Origin: Bog-756 sp963841885
GTDB lineage: Bacteria > Actinomycetota > Acidimicrobiia > Acidimicrobiales > RAAP-2
DNA: 64,000 nt
Assembly (NCBI GenBank): GCA_963841885.1
Contig: CAWJEK010000009.1
Location: 253,838 to 317,837 of the forward strand
Reading direction: 5' to 3'
Shown here: one piece after another, positions 17,960 to 27,053 of the stretch
Layout of the letters: every line of letters starts with the position of its first letter
Numbering within the stretch: position 1 is the stretch's first letter
Made by a program: the position numbers and the translations under genes
The notes under the pieces: model-generated
What the model saw: the letters and a program-made list of their open reading frames with translations, nothing else
The model's database searches: none
Told to the model about the DNA's origin: nothing

Positions 17960-18448
17960 TCATTCGGCGCGGCGTTCGGTGGACCCCAGCGCCGCCAGCG
18001 CCTCGCCGGTCAGCCGGTACCCGGTCCACTCCTCCATCGGCACCGCCCCGATGGATTCGTAGAACCGGATGGCGGATTCGTTCCAGTCCAACACGGACCA
18101 GTCGATTCGGGCGTAGCCGTGGGCGTGCGCCTCGTCGGCCAGGGCGGCCATGAGGGCGGCGCCCACGCCGCGACCACGCGCTTCCGGGCGGACGTAGAGA
18201 TCCTCCAGATAGATGCCGAGCCGTCCCGTCCAGGTCGAGAAGTTGCGGAACCAGATCGTCATGCCCACGACCTCCCCGTCGTCGTCGGCGACGTTGGCGA
18301 ACACCGCCCGGGGTTCGTCGAAGAGGGCTGCGGACAGCAGATCCTCATCGACCTCGACGGCGTCCGGCTCCCGCTCGTAGGCGGCCAGGTCCCGGATGAG
18401 AGCCACCAGTATGGGGACGTCTTCACGGAGGGCGGCCCGGACGATCAC
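17960..18448 (-). CDS. GNAT-family N-acetyltransferase (diamine acetyltransferase-like)
   Basis: A 162-residue acetyl-CoA-dependent acetyltransferase. Motif B and A regions are visible: GIYLEDLYVRPEARGRGVGA carries the RGxGxGA acetyl-CoA pyrophosphate loop, and WNESAIRFYESIGA is the conserved C-terminal helix. The IYLEDLYV form and the N-terminal REDVPILVALIRDLAAYE are typical of spermidine/spermine and thialysine acetyltransferases, so an amine substrate is the best guess. The start is GTG 18448, overlapping the stop of the upstream oxidoreductase gene (GTGA), so translation is coupled. Intact. Confidence 0.88.
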   Translation of the reverse strand: MIVRAALREDVPILVALIRDLAAYEREPDAVEVDEDLLSAALFDEPRAVFANVADDDGEVVGMTIWFRNFSTWTGRLGIYLEDLYVRPEARGRGVGAALMAALADEAHAHGYARIDWSVLDWNESAIRFYESIGAVPMEEWTGYRLTGEALAALGSTERRAE

Positions 18449-19413
18449 GGCAGCAGGAGGACGCGTCCGAAGGCGTGGCGGCTCTCGATGTAGGCGTGGG
18501 CCTCGCCCGCCTGTTCGAGGGGGAAGCGTCGGTCGACGACGACGCGCAGGTGACCGGCGGCGATGTCGTCGAGATGGCGGGCGATCATGGCGTGGGCCCG
18601 GGCGCCGAAGAAGAGTTCGGCTCCGAGGAAGTAGCCGACGAGGGTCTGGTTGTTGGCCCGCATCGAGGAGATGTCGAGGGTCGACGGCGACTCCCGTCCG
18701 GCGTCGCCGAAGCTGACGCACCGCCCGCGGTAGGCGAGGCACTGCAGGCTCCGCTGCAGGTTGGAGCCGCCGACCGAGTCGACGATGACGTCGGCCCCGC
18801 GTCCGCCCGTCAACTCCCGCACCGGCTCCACGAAGTCGGTGGTGGTGTAGTCGATCCCGTGGTCGAGACCGAGGTCGTGGAGCCGTCCGATGCGGTCGGC
18901 CCCTGACGCCGTGGCCAGCACCTGCGCGCCCGCCCGCTTGGCCATCTGGATGGCGGCGATGCCGACCCCTCCGGCGCCGGCATGGATCAGCACGGTCTCG
19001 CCCTCGGCGAGCCGACCGAACTCGAAGAGGCAGTCGTCGGCGGTGCCGAAGGGGACGGGTACACACGCCGCCTCCTCGACGGACACCCCGTCGGGCACCG
19101 ACCAGCAGAACGAACGTCCGGCGACCCGGAGTTCGGCGTGCGAACCGTCGAGCCCGACGGTGACCACCCGGTCGCCCGGCGAGATGTCGTCCACGCCGTC
19201 ACCCACCTCGAGCACCTCGCCCGCGCACTGGTAGCCCACGATGTGGGGCACGGAGCCGAGGTCGCCCCCCAGGCGGTTCAAGGTGTCGCCCCCCTCGATA
19301 CTGATCGCCTGCACCCGGACGAGCACCTCGCCCGGTCCGCACGTCGGATCGGGAACGTCCTCGTAGCGGAAGACCTCGGGGCCACCCGTCTCGTAGTACA
19401 CCGCTGCCTTCAT
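18445..19413 (-). CDS. Zinc-independent quinone oxidoreductase (MDR/QOR family)
   Basis: A 322-residue NADPH-dependent enone/quinone reductase. The N-terminal GroES-like domain begins MKAAVYYETGGPEVFRYEDVP with the conserved GEVLVRVQA, and the Rossmann domain has the nucleotide loop IHAGAGGVGIAAIQMAK. Residues that would bind structural zinc in alcohol dehydrogenases are absent, as in QOR proteins. ATG 19413 is preceded by AGGAGGACC, a strong ribosome binding site. It is followed without gap by the GNAT gene (GTGA overlap). Likely role: reduction of quinones or alpha,beta-unsaturated carbonyls. Confidence 0.9.
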   Translation of the reverse strand: MKAAVYYETGGPEVFRYEDVPDPTCGPGEVLVRVQAISIEGGDTLNRLGGDLGSVPHIVGYQCAGEVLEVGDGVDDISPGDRVVTVGLDGSHAELRVAGRSFCWSVPDGVSVEEAACVPVPFGTADDCLFEFGRLAEGETVLIHAGAGGVGIAAIQMAKRAGAQVLATASGADRIGRLHDLGLDHGIDYTTTDFVEPVRELTGGRGADVIVDSVGGSNLQRSLQCLAYRGRCVSFGDAGRESPSTLDISSMRANNQTLVGYFLGAELFFGARAHAMIARHLDDIAAGHLRVVVDRRFPLEQAGEAHAYIESRHAFGRVLLLP

Positions 19414-19492
19414 GGTCCTCCTTCGGTGGGCCGTCGGGACCACCCTAGGCAGGTACGTGGACGGCGGGTCCGGGACGATGGAGACTACGGGG

Positions 19493-21597
19493 ATGGAACG
19501 AGGGGGCCCCCGGTACCGGCGTACGAAGGTGGCGGCGGTGGCCGTCGTCATCTCGATGGCCGCGACCATGGGCGTCGTGGTGGCAGCCGCGCCGCCGGCT
19601 ACCGGGGCGTCCGTGCCGGCCATGCCGACCGCTCCGACCGCCTCGACGGTCCGGACGGAGTCGACCTCGGGACCCTCCCAGCTGGTCGTGGGCTCCCAGA
19701 CGCTCGTCCGTTGCGGGGTGGCGCCGCTCACCTACTGCGGACGCCTCCCGGTGCCGCTCGACCGCTCCGAGCCCGGTTCCCCCGACATCACCATCGCCTA
19801 CCGCTGGTACCCGGCGACCCACCCCGAGGGTGCCCCGGCGGGCACCCTGCTGCCCGTGGAGGGCGGACCGGGGTATCCCTCCGCCGGTTCGGTCCGCGGG
19901 GGGTACGACGTCATGTACGGCCCGCTCCTCGCCGAGTGGAACCTGCTGGCGGTGGACCTCCGCGGCACCGGCGGCTCGACCCCCATCGACTGTCCCGGGC
20001 TCCAGGACTTCTCGGGCCAGCCGAGCGGTGCGGCCTATGCGGCGGCGGCCGGGGTGTGCGGAGCGTCCCTCGACCACCGGTGGAAGTACGCGTCCGGGGC
20101 CTACGTGCACGCCTCGGACCTCTTCACCTCGGCCACGGCGGCCGCCGACGTGGCCGAGGTGATCCAGGCCCTCGACGTGCCGTCCGTCGACCTGTACGGC
20201 GACTCCTACGGCTCGTGGTTCGCCCAGGTGTTCGCCAACCACTACCCGGGGCTGGTGCGGTCGGTGATCCTCGACTCCACCTACTCCACGGTGGCCCTCG
20301 ATCCCTGGTACCGGAGCACGATCGCGGACATGCCCGGCCGACTTCGACGCCGCGTGCTGACCGCAGCGCCGCGTGCTCGGCGGCGGAGGACGAGCCGGCG
20401 TGGACGCGGCTCAGCCAGCTGGCCGTCCAGCTGCGCCGCCACCCGGCGAGCGGTGTGGTGCCCGACGCCACCGGCCACGACGCCACCGTCACCATGGATG
20501 TGGTCGGCCTCGTGGACCTGGTGAACGACGCCGCCGGCGATCCGGACATCTACCGGTCACTCGACGCCGCCGCCCGCGCCCTGCTGACCGACGGTGACCC
20601 GGATCCGCTGCTGCGCCTCTATGCGCAGCGCCTGGCCTACGACGAGGACTACGTCGGCTCCGCCCCGTCGAGCTACTCGGCGGGCCTGTACCTGGCCGTC
20701 TCCTGCCTCGACTATCCGCAGCTCTTCTCGATGGCCGACCCCCCGGCGGCCCGTCGGGCCGAGCTCGCCGCCTCGATCGCCGGGCTCGCCCCCGGCACGT
20801 TCGCACCGTTCACCACCGGGGAGTGGCTCCGCCAGGACCAGAACACCGAGGCCTACACGGTCTGTACGAAGTGGCCGTCACCCGTGCACGACGTGCCCCC
20901 CACCACCGGGACGCTGCCGCTCCTGCCGGACGGGATGCCGGTGCTGGTGCTGGGCGGGGAATTCGACACCTGGACCCCGCCGAGCGACCATCCGGCCATC
21001 CTCGACCAGATCGGGGGCGACAGCCGTTTCGTCGAGCTCGCCAACTCCACCCACGTGGTGGGGGAGGGTGACCAACCCTGTGCCTCCACGATCGTGCAGG
21101 GCTTCGTCGAGGACCCCGCGGCCATCGCCACCCTCGACACGTCGTGCGCCACCGCGGTGCCTCCCATCCGCTCGATCGGGACCTATCCGGAATCGTTGTC
21201 GGCCGTCACGCCCCTCCAGCCCGGAGCCGGCAACCAGGCCACCGCCACGGGCCTCCGGCTCGGCGCCGCCGCGGTGGCCACGGCCGGGGACGCCGTCGAC
21301 CGGAAGTCGGCGATCGGTGCCGTACCCGACACCGGGCTGCACGGCGGCACCGTCTCGTACTCCCAGGGCGGCCGACTGCTGCACCTCCACCAGGTGGAGT
21401 TCGTGCCGGGCGTGTCGGTGACCGGCACCGTGGTGGCCACGGCCACCAAGGACGTGGCCGATGTGACCGTCACCGGCCCGGACGGGACCTCGGCTTCGCT
21501 CACCGCCCGGTGGGCGCCGACCGGCGCCGCCGGGTCCGCCGACGTGGATGGCACGGTCGGGGGAGTGGTACTGACCGGCGCCTGCCCGGCGCCCTGA
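19493..21597 (+). CDS. Secreted alpha/beta hydrolase, tripeptidyl-aminopeptidase-like (one frameshift)
   Basis: An exported serine hydrolase of about 700 residues related to actinobacterial TAP/SlpD-type proteases. The signal sequence follows ATG 19493 (RRTKVAAVAVVISMAATMGVV), with GGAG nine bases upstream; ATG 19478 is an alternative. The oxyanion region is VEGGPGYPS, the nucleophile is Ser in YGDSYGSWF, the acid Asp lies in GGEFDTWTP and the His in ANSTHVVG. This is followed by a TAP-like C-terminal domain and a beta-rich extension of about 150 residues. The frame changes near 20340 (DMP to DFDAACSAAED), where one surplus G in a C/G run explains the shift. Converges on the FGGY kinase gene. 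Confidence 0.83.
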
Positions 21598-21614
21598 CCG
21601 TCCGGCGCGGTCAG
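21594..21614. terminator. Inverted repeat across convergent gene ends
   Basis: CTGACCG and CGGTCAG flank a seven-base loop and overlap both the plus-strand stop (21595-21597) and the minus-strand stop (21611-21613). It is suited to act on both convergent transcripts, but has only a 7-bp stem and no T-run. Confidence 0.35.
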
Positions 21615-23185
21615 CGGGCGAGCCGGGCGAAGGTGCCGCGCTGGGCCTTGTAGAGCGCCGGGAACTCGGCGGCCAACTGGTCGTAGACCCCGGTGGCGCC
21701 GGGGTCCGGGCGGTGGGTCGCCGCCACCGGTACCAGGTCCCGCACCTCCGACGGGTCGATCGCCCCCAGGGTGAGGGCGGCGATCAGGGCCGCGCCGCGC
21801 AGGTTGGCCAGTAGGGGCTCCTCCACCTGCTCCACGTCCCGGCCGAGCACGCTCGCGTAGATGGAGCACCACAGGTCCGAGGTGGCACCTCCGCCGATGG
21901 CCCGGAATGTCCCGAGGCGTCGTCCCACCACGTGCTCGACCCCCTCCGCCAGCCAGCGCGAATTGAGCGCCACACCCTCCAGGACGGCTCGGGCCAGGTC
22001 CGCACGTGTGGTCCGGAGCGACAGGTTGTGGAAGCCGCCCCGAGCTGACCGGTCGTCGACCGGCGAGCGCTCGCCGGCCAGCCAGGGGGTGAAGAGGACC
22101 CGCCCGCTGCCGGGCTCGGCGGTGGCGGCCAGGGCGGTGAGGTCGTCGTAGGTCGGCGCTTCGCCGGTGACCGCGTCGGCGGCCACCGAGTCCCGGAACC
22201 ACTCGAGCGCCCGTCCCGCCGTCTCCTGGTTGTTCGCCACCAGCCGCAGTCCGGGGAGGATCCCCGGAACGGTCGCCATCTGACGCAGGACGTCGGTCTT
22301 CTTCTTCGGGAACGGGCAGCTGACCCAGCTGGTGGTGGAGATGGTCACATGGGGCTGGAGCTCGAGCACGGCGCCCGACCCGACGCAGGCCGAGTGGAGG
22401 TCGGGGGTGCCGGCCACCACCACTACGCCGTCGGGCAGTCCGAGTTCGGCCGCCACCGCGGGCATCACGGTGCCCAGCCGGCTCGCGGTGGCCCGGAGCG
22501 GGGGAAGCTTGCCGGCCGGGACGCCGCTCGACCGCACCAGGACGGGGTCGTAGTCGAGGAGGTCGGGACGCCGGTTGTCGGTCAGCCAGGCCCCGGTCAT
22601 GGAGGCCGGCGTGGCCGCGGCCCGGCCGGTGAAGCGCATCGACAGGTAGTCGACGGGCTCCAGGTACCAGCGGGCGGCGGCGGCCACCTCCGGCTCGTCG
22701 TACTCCAGGTGGAGGATGTGCCCGATCGGGTCGGCGCCCGACGTCGAGGGGGCGCCGCCGCTGTGGCGGATCCACCGGACGGCGGCCACCGGGTCGTAGC
22801 CGGCGACGGGTCCGGCGATGACCCGGCGGGAGTGGTGCGCACCGCGGGTGTCGGACCACAGCTGGCAGGGTCCGACCGGCACCCCGTCGGCGGCGACGGG
22901 CACGGTGCTGGCCCACTGGCCGGTGCACGAGACCGCCACCACCCGGGCCGGGTCGACGTGGCCACCGGCCAGGCCCCGCCGGGCGCTGGTGCGGATCAAC
23001 TCCCACCACTGTCCGGCGTCCTGGGTGGCCCCTCCGTCGGAGGAGGTCTCGGTCGCCACCGGATGATGCTCGTGCCAGGCGATGGTCCCGGTCAACGAGA
23101 CCAGGCCGACCTTCGGGCCGCCGGTGCCGAGGTCGACGGCCAGGACCCAGGCGTCCTGGCGGTCCCCGCGCTGGCGCGTGGTCAC
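21611..23185 (-). CDS. FGGY-family carbohydrate kinase (xylulokinase-like)
   Basis: A 524-residue sugar kinase. Domain I opens with WVLAVDLGTGGPKVGLVSL, the phosphate-1 motif, and contains SCTGQWASTVPV and WSDTRGAHHSRR. Domain II has TPDLHSACVGSGAV, FTPWLAGERSPVDD (the xylulokinase-type LxGERSP), the adenosine-binding AIGGGATSDLWCSIYASVLG, and RGAALIAALTLG. It would phosphorylate a ketose or polyol with ATP; the exact sugar is unknown. No sugar transporter lies nearby. The start is GTG 23185; no strong ribosome binding site is visible, so the start is approximate. The PLP decarboxylase gene lies 33 bases upstream in the same direction, so the two may share a transcript. Intact. Confidence 0.88.
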   Translation of the reverse strand: MTTRQRGDRQDAWVLAVDLGTGGPKVGLVSLTGTIAWHEHHPVATETSSDGGATQDAGQWWELIRTSARRGLAGGHVDPARVVAVSCTGQWASTVPVAADGVPVGPCQLWSDTRGAHHSRRVIAGPVAGYDPVAAVRWIRHSGGAPSTSGADPIGHILHLEYDEPEVAAAARWYLEPVDYLSMRFTGRAAATPASMTGAWLTDNRRPDLLDYDPVLVRSSGVPAGKLPPLRATASRLGTVMPAVAAELGLPDGVVVVAGTPDLHSACVGSGAVLELQPHVTISTTSWVSCPFPKKKTDVLRQMATVPGILPGLRLVANNQETAGRALEWFRDSVAADAVTGEAPTYDDLTALAATAEPGSGRVLFTPWLAGERSPVDDRSARGGFHNLSLRTTRADLARAVLEGVALNSRWLAEGVEHVVGRRLGTFRAIGGGATSDLWCSIYASVLGRDVEQVEEPLLANLRGAALIAALTLGAIDPSEVRDLVPVAATHRPDPGATGVYDQLAAEFPALYKAQRGTFARLAR

Positions 23186-23218
23186 CCGGCGTCGGGGCCC
23201 GGGTGACCCGGAGGGTCC

Positions 23219-24610
23219 TCAGGCATCGACGGGCAGTGCCTGCTGGTCGTCCATCATCTGGCCCATCACCATCCGGATGAACTCGTCCGCCTCGTCGGTC
23301 ATCCCCCCGGCCACGCCGCCGTAGATGGCACCCGAGGCGGGGGCCTCGGACGCGTGCTCGACGGCGTAGGCGACCGCATCGGCCAGGTCGGTGGCCCAGG
23401 CGGCGGCCACCCCGGGTGCCGTCTGGGGCCGGGTGACGGCCATGTGCAGCGCGTTCGGGTACTGCTGGCCGTTGAGACGCCAGCCGCGGGTGCGCAGGAA
23501 ATCGTTGACCAGGTAGATGTCGAAGTCGTCCGAGGTGAAGCTGAACAGGAAGCTCGGCTCGCCCATGATGCGGAGCTGGGGGTGGCTGCGCACGGCGGCC
23601 TGCATGGCCGCGGAGGTGGCGAAGATCTGCTCGGCGTAACGGCGGTAGCCCTCGCGGCCGAGCTGGACCATCGAGGCCCACGTGGCCGCCAGCAGACCTC
23701 CCGAGCGGGAGCCGTCCATTCCCGGTGAGCAGTACTTGCCCCCGCTCCACGAGGTGTTGAAGAAGTACTGGGCGTTGCGGAGCGCCTTGTCCCGGAAGGA
23801 CAGGACCGAGGTGCCCTTCAGGGCGTAGCCGTACTTGTGGGTGTCGGCCGAGATGGACGTGACGCCCGGCACCCGGAAATCGAACACCGGGATGTCGTAC
23901 CCGAGCTCCTGGCCGAAGGGGAGGATCCAACCGCCGAGGCAGCCGTCGACGTGCAGGCCGATGCCGTGCTCGAGGGCGATGTCGGAGAGCGCGTCGATCG
24001 GATCCACGGTCCCGTAGCCGTAGTTGCAGGCCGATCCCACCAGGGCGATCGTGGCGTCGTCGACCGCATCGGCGACCCAGGCGGTGTCGACCCGGGTGGT
24101 CACCGGATCGACGGGGGCGACGCGGAGCTCGATACCGAACAGGTGGCAGGCCTTGTCGAACGCCGGATGGGCCGTCTCCGGCTTGATCACGTTGGGCCGG
24201 ACGATGCCCCGGGTGGCCGAGGCGTGGTCGCGGTAGGCGAGCACCGCGTGACAGATGCTGCCCGTGCCGCCCGACGAGACCAGTCCCACCGGTTCGGTGC
24301 CCTGCACGGCCTCGGCATGGAGCAGGTCGAGTGTCATGGCGATGATCTCGGACTCGAACCGGGTGGCGCTCGGACACATGTCCCGTTGCAGCACGTTCAC
24401 GTGTGAGAACAGGGCGAACGCCTGGTTGAGGAAGTCGTAGTGGTCGTGGTCGCCGCAGTACATCGTGCCCGAGCACCGGCCCGACTCCCAGGTGGCGTCC
24501 TCCGCCGACGCCATGGCCGCCAGGATGGCGAGGACCTCGTCCCGGGGGAGCCCGTGATCGGGCAGCGTGCGGTTCACCGGCGCCAGGTCGGCGTAGGGGG
24601 CGGGGCTCAT
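23219..24610 (-). CDS. PLP-dependent group II decarboxylase-family enzyme
   Basis: A 463-residue fold-type I PLP enzyme of the glutamate/tyrosine decarboxylase and sphingosine-1-phosphate lyase group. Seen in order: the glycine-rich SSGGTGSICHAVLAYRDHA phosphate region, the cofactor-stacking and Asp segment ALEHGIGLHVDGCLGGWILPF, and the Schiff-base Lys in SADTHKYGYALKG. The C-terminal domain ends FIRMVMGQMMDDQQALPVDA. VDGCLGGW is closer to S1P-lyase and archaeal-type decarboxylases than to glutamate decarboxylase. ATG 24610 has GAGGAG eight bases upstream. It precedes the FGGY kinase gene in the same direction. Substrate is uncertain. Confidence 0.88.
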   Translation of the reverse strand: MSPAPYADLAPVNRTLPDHGLPRDEVLAILAAMASAEDATWESGRCSGTMYCGDHDHYDFLNQAFALFSHVNVLQRDMCPSATRFESEIIAMTLDLLHAEAVQGTEPVGLVSSGGTGSICHAVLAYRDHASATRGIVRPNVIKPETAHPAFDKACHLFGIELRVAPVDPVTTRVDTAWVADAVDDATIALVGSACNYGYGTVDPIDALSDIALEHGIGLHVDGCLGGWILPFGQELGYDIPVFDFRVPGVTSISADTHKYGYALKGTSVLSFRDKALRNAQYFFNTSWSGGKYCSPGMDGSRSGGLLAATWASMVQLGREGYRRYAEQIFATSAAMQAAVRSHPQLRIMGEPSFLFSFTSDDFDIYLVNDFLRTRGWRLNGQQYPNALHMAVTRPQTAPGVAAAWATDLADAVAYAVEHASEAPASGAIYGGVAGGMTDEADEFIRMVMGQMMDDQQALPVDA

Positions 24611-24718
24611 GGGCGACTCCTCAGGGGTGCGGGACCGGTCGGACCGGTCTCCGCACGGTACTGCGCCCCCGTCCCGTCGTCGGCCGCGGCGGTGGGTCCG
24701 ATCCTGGGTGGCGGGGGT

Positions 24719-25309
24719 TCACGTGGAGCGCTCGAGCATCGCCCGGGACAGTCGAAAGAGTTCGGACCGGAGCGTGTCGTCGTCGAGGTCGGCCACCAGG
24801 GGATGGGTCACCGCCCCGCCGATGGCCGACGTGATCATCGCCGCCCCGACCCGGTCCCGGGGGCTGGTCCCACCTCCGAGGAGGACGCCGAACAGGCGTT
24901 GCATGAACTGTTGGAAGGGTTCGAACTCGCCGAGGAGCCGGACGATGACCGGATCGTGCTGCAGGGTGCCCACCATGCGACGCCGGGTCACGGCCAGCTC
25001 GATCACCCGGTGCAGCAACGCCTCGACGGTCTCCGGGCCCGGTTCGCCGGCCTCGGCCGCCGCCAGGGCTCCGTCGAGATTGGCCAACTCGATCTCGACC
25101 GCCCCGACCACGATCGCCTCCTTCGTCTTGAACTGGTGGTACACCGCCGCCTTGGTGACCCCGAGGTCGTCGGCGATCATCTGCAACGACGTCCCGTGGA
25201 CACCGTGGGCGGCGAACAGGTCGAGCGCCACCACCAGGACGCGCATCTGCGCCTCGCTGTACCGGAGTGACCCGACGCGGTGCATGTGGTCAGGCTCCGC
25301 GGGGGTCAT
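24719..25309 (-). CDS. TetR-family transcriptional regulator
   Basis: A 196-residue repressor. The N-terminal HTH reads LDLFAAHGVHGTSLQMIADD, then LGVTKAAVYHQFKTKEAIVV, the standard TetR DNA-binding unit; the C-terminal ligand domain is helical and ends FRLSRAMLERST. I choose ATG 25309 because TAGCGT ends exactly seven bases upstream; ATG 25336 would add nine residues. The gene is divergent from the 378-residue gene at 25427, and a perfect 16-bp palindrome overlaps that gene's promoter region, making it the likely target. Ligand unknown. Confidence 0.9.
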   Translation of the reverse strand: MTPAEPDHMHRVGSLRYSEAQMRVLVVALDLFAAHGVHGTSLQMIADDLGVTKAAVYHQFKTKEAIVVGAVEIELANLDGALAAAEAGEPGPETVEALLHRVIELAVTRRRMVGTLQHDPVIVRLLGEFEPFQQFMQRLFGVLLGGGTSPRDRVGAAMITSAIGGAVTHPLVADLDDDTLRSELFRLSRAMLERST

Positions 25310-25316
25310 CGGCCCG

Positions 25317-25322
25317 ACGCTA
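25317..25322 (-). promoter_or_regulatory. Leaderless -10 element of the TetR gene
   Basis: Minus-strand TAGCGT ends seven bases before ATG 25309. Confidence 0.55.
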
Positions 25323-25374
25323 GCTGTGTTGTCCATCCACGTTGGTAGGGCCGTCCGGTGCCGCTTGGCCCGGG

Positions 25375-25390
25375 GTAGCCGATCGGCTAC
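25375..25390. promoter_or_regulatory. Perfect 16-bp palindrome, likely TetR operator
   Basis: GTAGCCGATCGGCTAC is a perfect palindrome in the divergent TetR/25427 intergenic region. Its right arm runs into TACTCT, a possible -10 of the plus-strand gene. Outside it, CCACGTTGGT (25337-25346) and ACCAACGTGG (25421-25430) form a further 10-bp inverted repeat. Confidence 0.6.
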
Positions 25391-25426
25391 TCTCGATCCA
25401 CCGGCGACCTACCGAGGGGGACCAAC

Positions 25427-26563
25427 GTGGCCGAAGAACCCCGAGACCACCAGCTCGACGAGTTCCTGGAGATCCGCAAACCCGGCGCCCACCTGGAAGA
25501 GGGCGTCATCGAGGACGACTTCGTCCTCATGCTGGGCGTCGACCTCACCAACTTCCCCAAGTTCCCGCGGGTCGACGACGACGTGACGTACGCCAAGGGC
25601 GCGCTCGACATCCGCGACCAGCTCGACGTCGACTCGGGGGCCGAACTCCCCGACTACAGCGGTCCGTACCGGGCCGATCTGCGCTACACCGACTTCTCCG
25701 TCGAAGCCCTGGCCACCCGTTTCCTGCCCTGGGCCGAGGCGTACCGGGAGGCGTGCATCGACGCGTGGTCGGCCGAGGTGGGCGATCGCTACGGCGCCGA
25801 CGTCGCATCCGAGATCGAGTGGACCGCCTGGAACGATCAGATCCGTCCCGAACTCGAGCGGATGGCGGGCGAGTTCCTACCCACCGGCACCGTCTACGAG
25901 GATCCCAATCGACTCGTCCCCCCCGAGGACCGGATCGGTACACGGGTCGTGTACACGGGCCTCTTCACCCCGGGCCCCGGCGCCGTCGGGCTCTCGAAGT
26001 CCGAGCTGGTCACCTGGCTGCTCGGCAGCCACGAGTACCTGCTCCAGTGCATCGAGGGCTGGGCCGCCCAGATCGTCGTCCGCTACGGCCTCGACTCCAT
26101 GTTCGACATCCAGTGGGCCATCTGGGGCGACACCGTGCTCCCGATGGCGAAGCGGCTCAAGGCCGAGTACCTCGGGATCACCGGCGACACGGTGGCCGAC
26201 TGGATGAAGGACCTCCAGGTCGATGCCACCGCCATGCCGGGCAAAGCGTTCGACGTGTCGTTCGAAATGCCGGAGCCCGATGTCGGGATCATGACCTTCA
26301 ACCGGTGCGTGGCCGCCGACCAGTGGGAGACGATGGGTCGGCCGGACATCCTCGAGAAGAACTGCCATTCGACCTGCCCGAAGTCGATGATCGAGACCAC
26401 CAGGATGTACAACCCGAACATGAAGGTCGACATCCTCGCCATCCCGCCCCGCAAGGACCCGGGCGACGTCTGCTGCAAGTGGCGCTTCAGCATGCGGGAC
26501 GAGGCCGACCCCGAGTACGTGCCCGTAACCCTGACCACCAAGCCGGATCCCCTACGCCCCTAG
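25427..26563 (+). CDS. Two-domain Cys-rich protein, resembles DUF6125 / thiazoline-carboxylate hydrolase family
   Basis: A 378-residue cytoplasmic protein. The first half (WAEAYREACIDAWSAEVGDR, then YGADVASEIEWTAWNDQI) and the second (CIEGWAAQIVVRYGLDSMFD, then IQWAIWGDTVLPMAKRL) look like a duplicated helical unit. The C-terminal part has an ordered set of Cys/His residues: FNRCVA, NCHSTCPKS, and GDVCCKWRF. This arrangement resembles the L-2-amino-thiazoline-4-carboxylic acid hydrolase/DUF6125 group, where conserved Cys residues may bind metal or an iron-sulfur centre (uncertain). The start is GTG 25427 with GAGGGGG upstream. Divergent from a TetR gene with a palindrome in between, so probably inducible. 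Function unproven. Confidence 0.65.
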   Translation: MAEEPRDHQLDEFLEIRKPGAHLEEGVIEDDFVLMLGVDLTNFPKFPRVDDDVTYAKGALDIRDQLDVDSGAELPDYSGPYRADLRYTDFSVEALATRFLPWAEAYREACIDAWSAEVGDRYGADVASEIEWTAWNDQIRPELERMAGEFLPTGTVYEDPNRLVPPEDRIGTRVVYTGLFTPGPGAVGLSKSELVTWLLGSHEYLLQCIEGWAAQIVVRYGLDSMFDIQWAIWGDTVLPMAKRLKAEYLGITGDTVADWMKDLQVDATAMPGKAFDVSFEMPEPDVGIMTFNRCVAADQWETMGRPDILEKNCHSTCPKSMIETTRMYNPNMKVDILAIPPRKDPGDVCCKWRFSMRDEADPEYVPVTLTTKPDPLRP

Positions 26564-26621
26564 CCGGGCCCCGGGCCGGACGGCGCTCCCGAGGCACCCG
26601 GTGTCGGCGGGTCCGTCGCCC

Positions 26622-26903
26622 CTAGTCGGAACCGAATGACTGGGGCAGCACGTCCCACGCCGCTTCCGACTGGTCCTCGACTCCGGGCTCGCCGGCCCGG
26701 AGGAGGTCGCTCCCCCCGGCGCCCGACGCGGCGGCGGGCTCTTCGGGCACCAGGGGCCCGGACACCGCGGTGGCGGGCGGCGGATCCGTGGACTCGACCG
26801 CCCCGTCCTTGACCAGTGACGTGGGCACACCGTCGGAGAACCAGCGGTACTGGTGGAGTCCGAACGGGTCCTCGTACCATCCCTCCGCGGTCACGTCGCT
26901 CAT
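26622..26903 (-). CDS. DUF2510-type small protein
   Basis: A 93-residue protein. Residues 5-30 (TAEGWYEDPFGLHQYRWFSD) match the short DUF2510 motif (GWYxDPxGxxxxRWxxG) common in actinobacterial membrane-associated proteins. The rest is a Pro/Ala/Ser-rich, acidic, probably disordered tail; there is no transmembrane helix here. ATG 26903 follows TAGGGT by six bases, the leaderless pattern. Function unknown. Confidence 0.72.
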   Translation of the reverse strand: MSDVTAEGWYEDPFGLHQYRWFSDGVPTSLVKDGAVESTDPPPATAVSGPLVPEEPAAASGAGGSDLLRAGEPGVEDQSEAAWDVLPQSFGSD

Positions 26904-26909
26904 CGGCCG

Positions 26910-26915
26910 ACCCTA
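26910..26915 (-). promoter_or_regulatory. Leaderless -10 element of the DUF2510-type gene
   Basis: Minus-strand TAGGGT ends six bases before ATG 26903. Confidence 0.55.
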
Positions 26916-27053
26916 CCGCTCACCGGCACGGAAAACGTCCCGGATCACCGGACCGGGTTCCCGCCGGTCGAGCCCGGGCGGAGCGACGGACCGATGGTGC
27001 ACTCGCCTACAGTGCGCCTCGACCGGCGGATCGTGGCTGCGGAGGACGATGAG

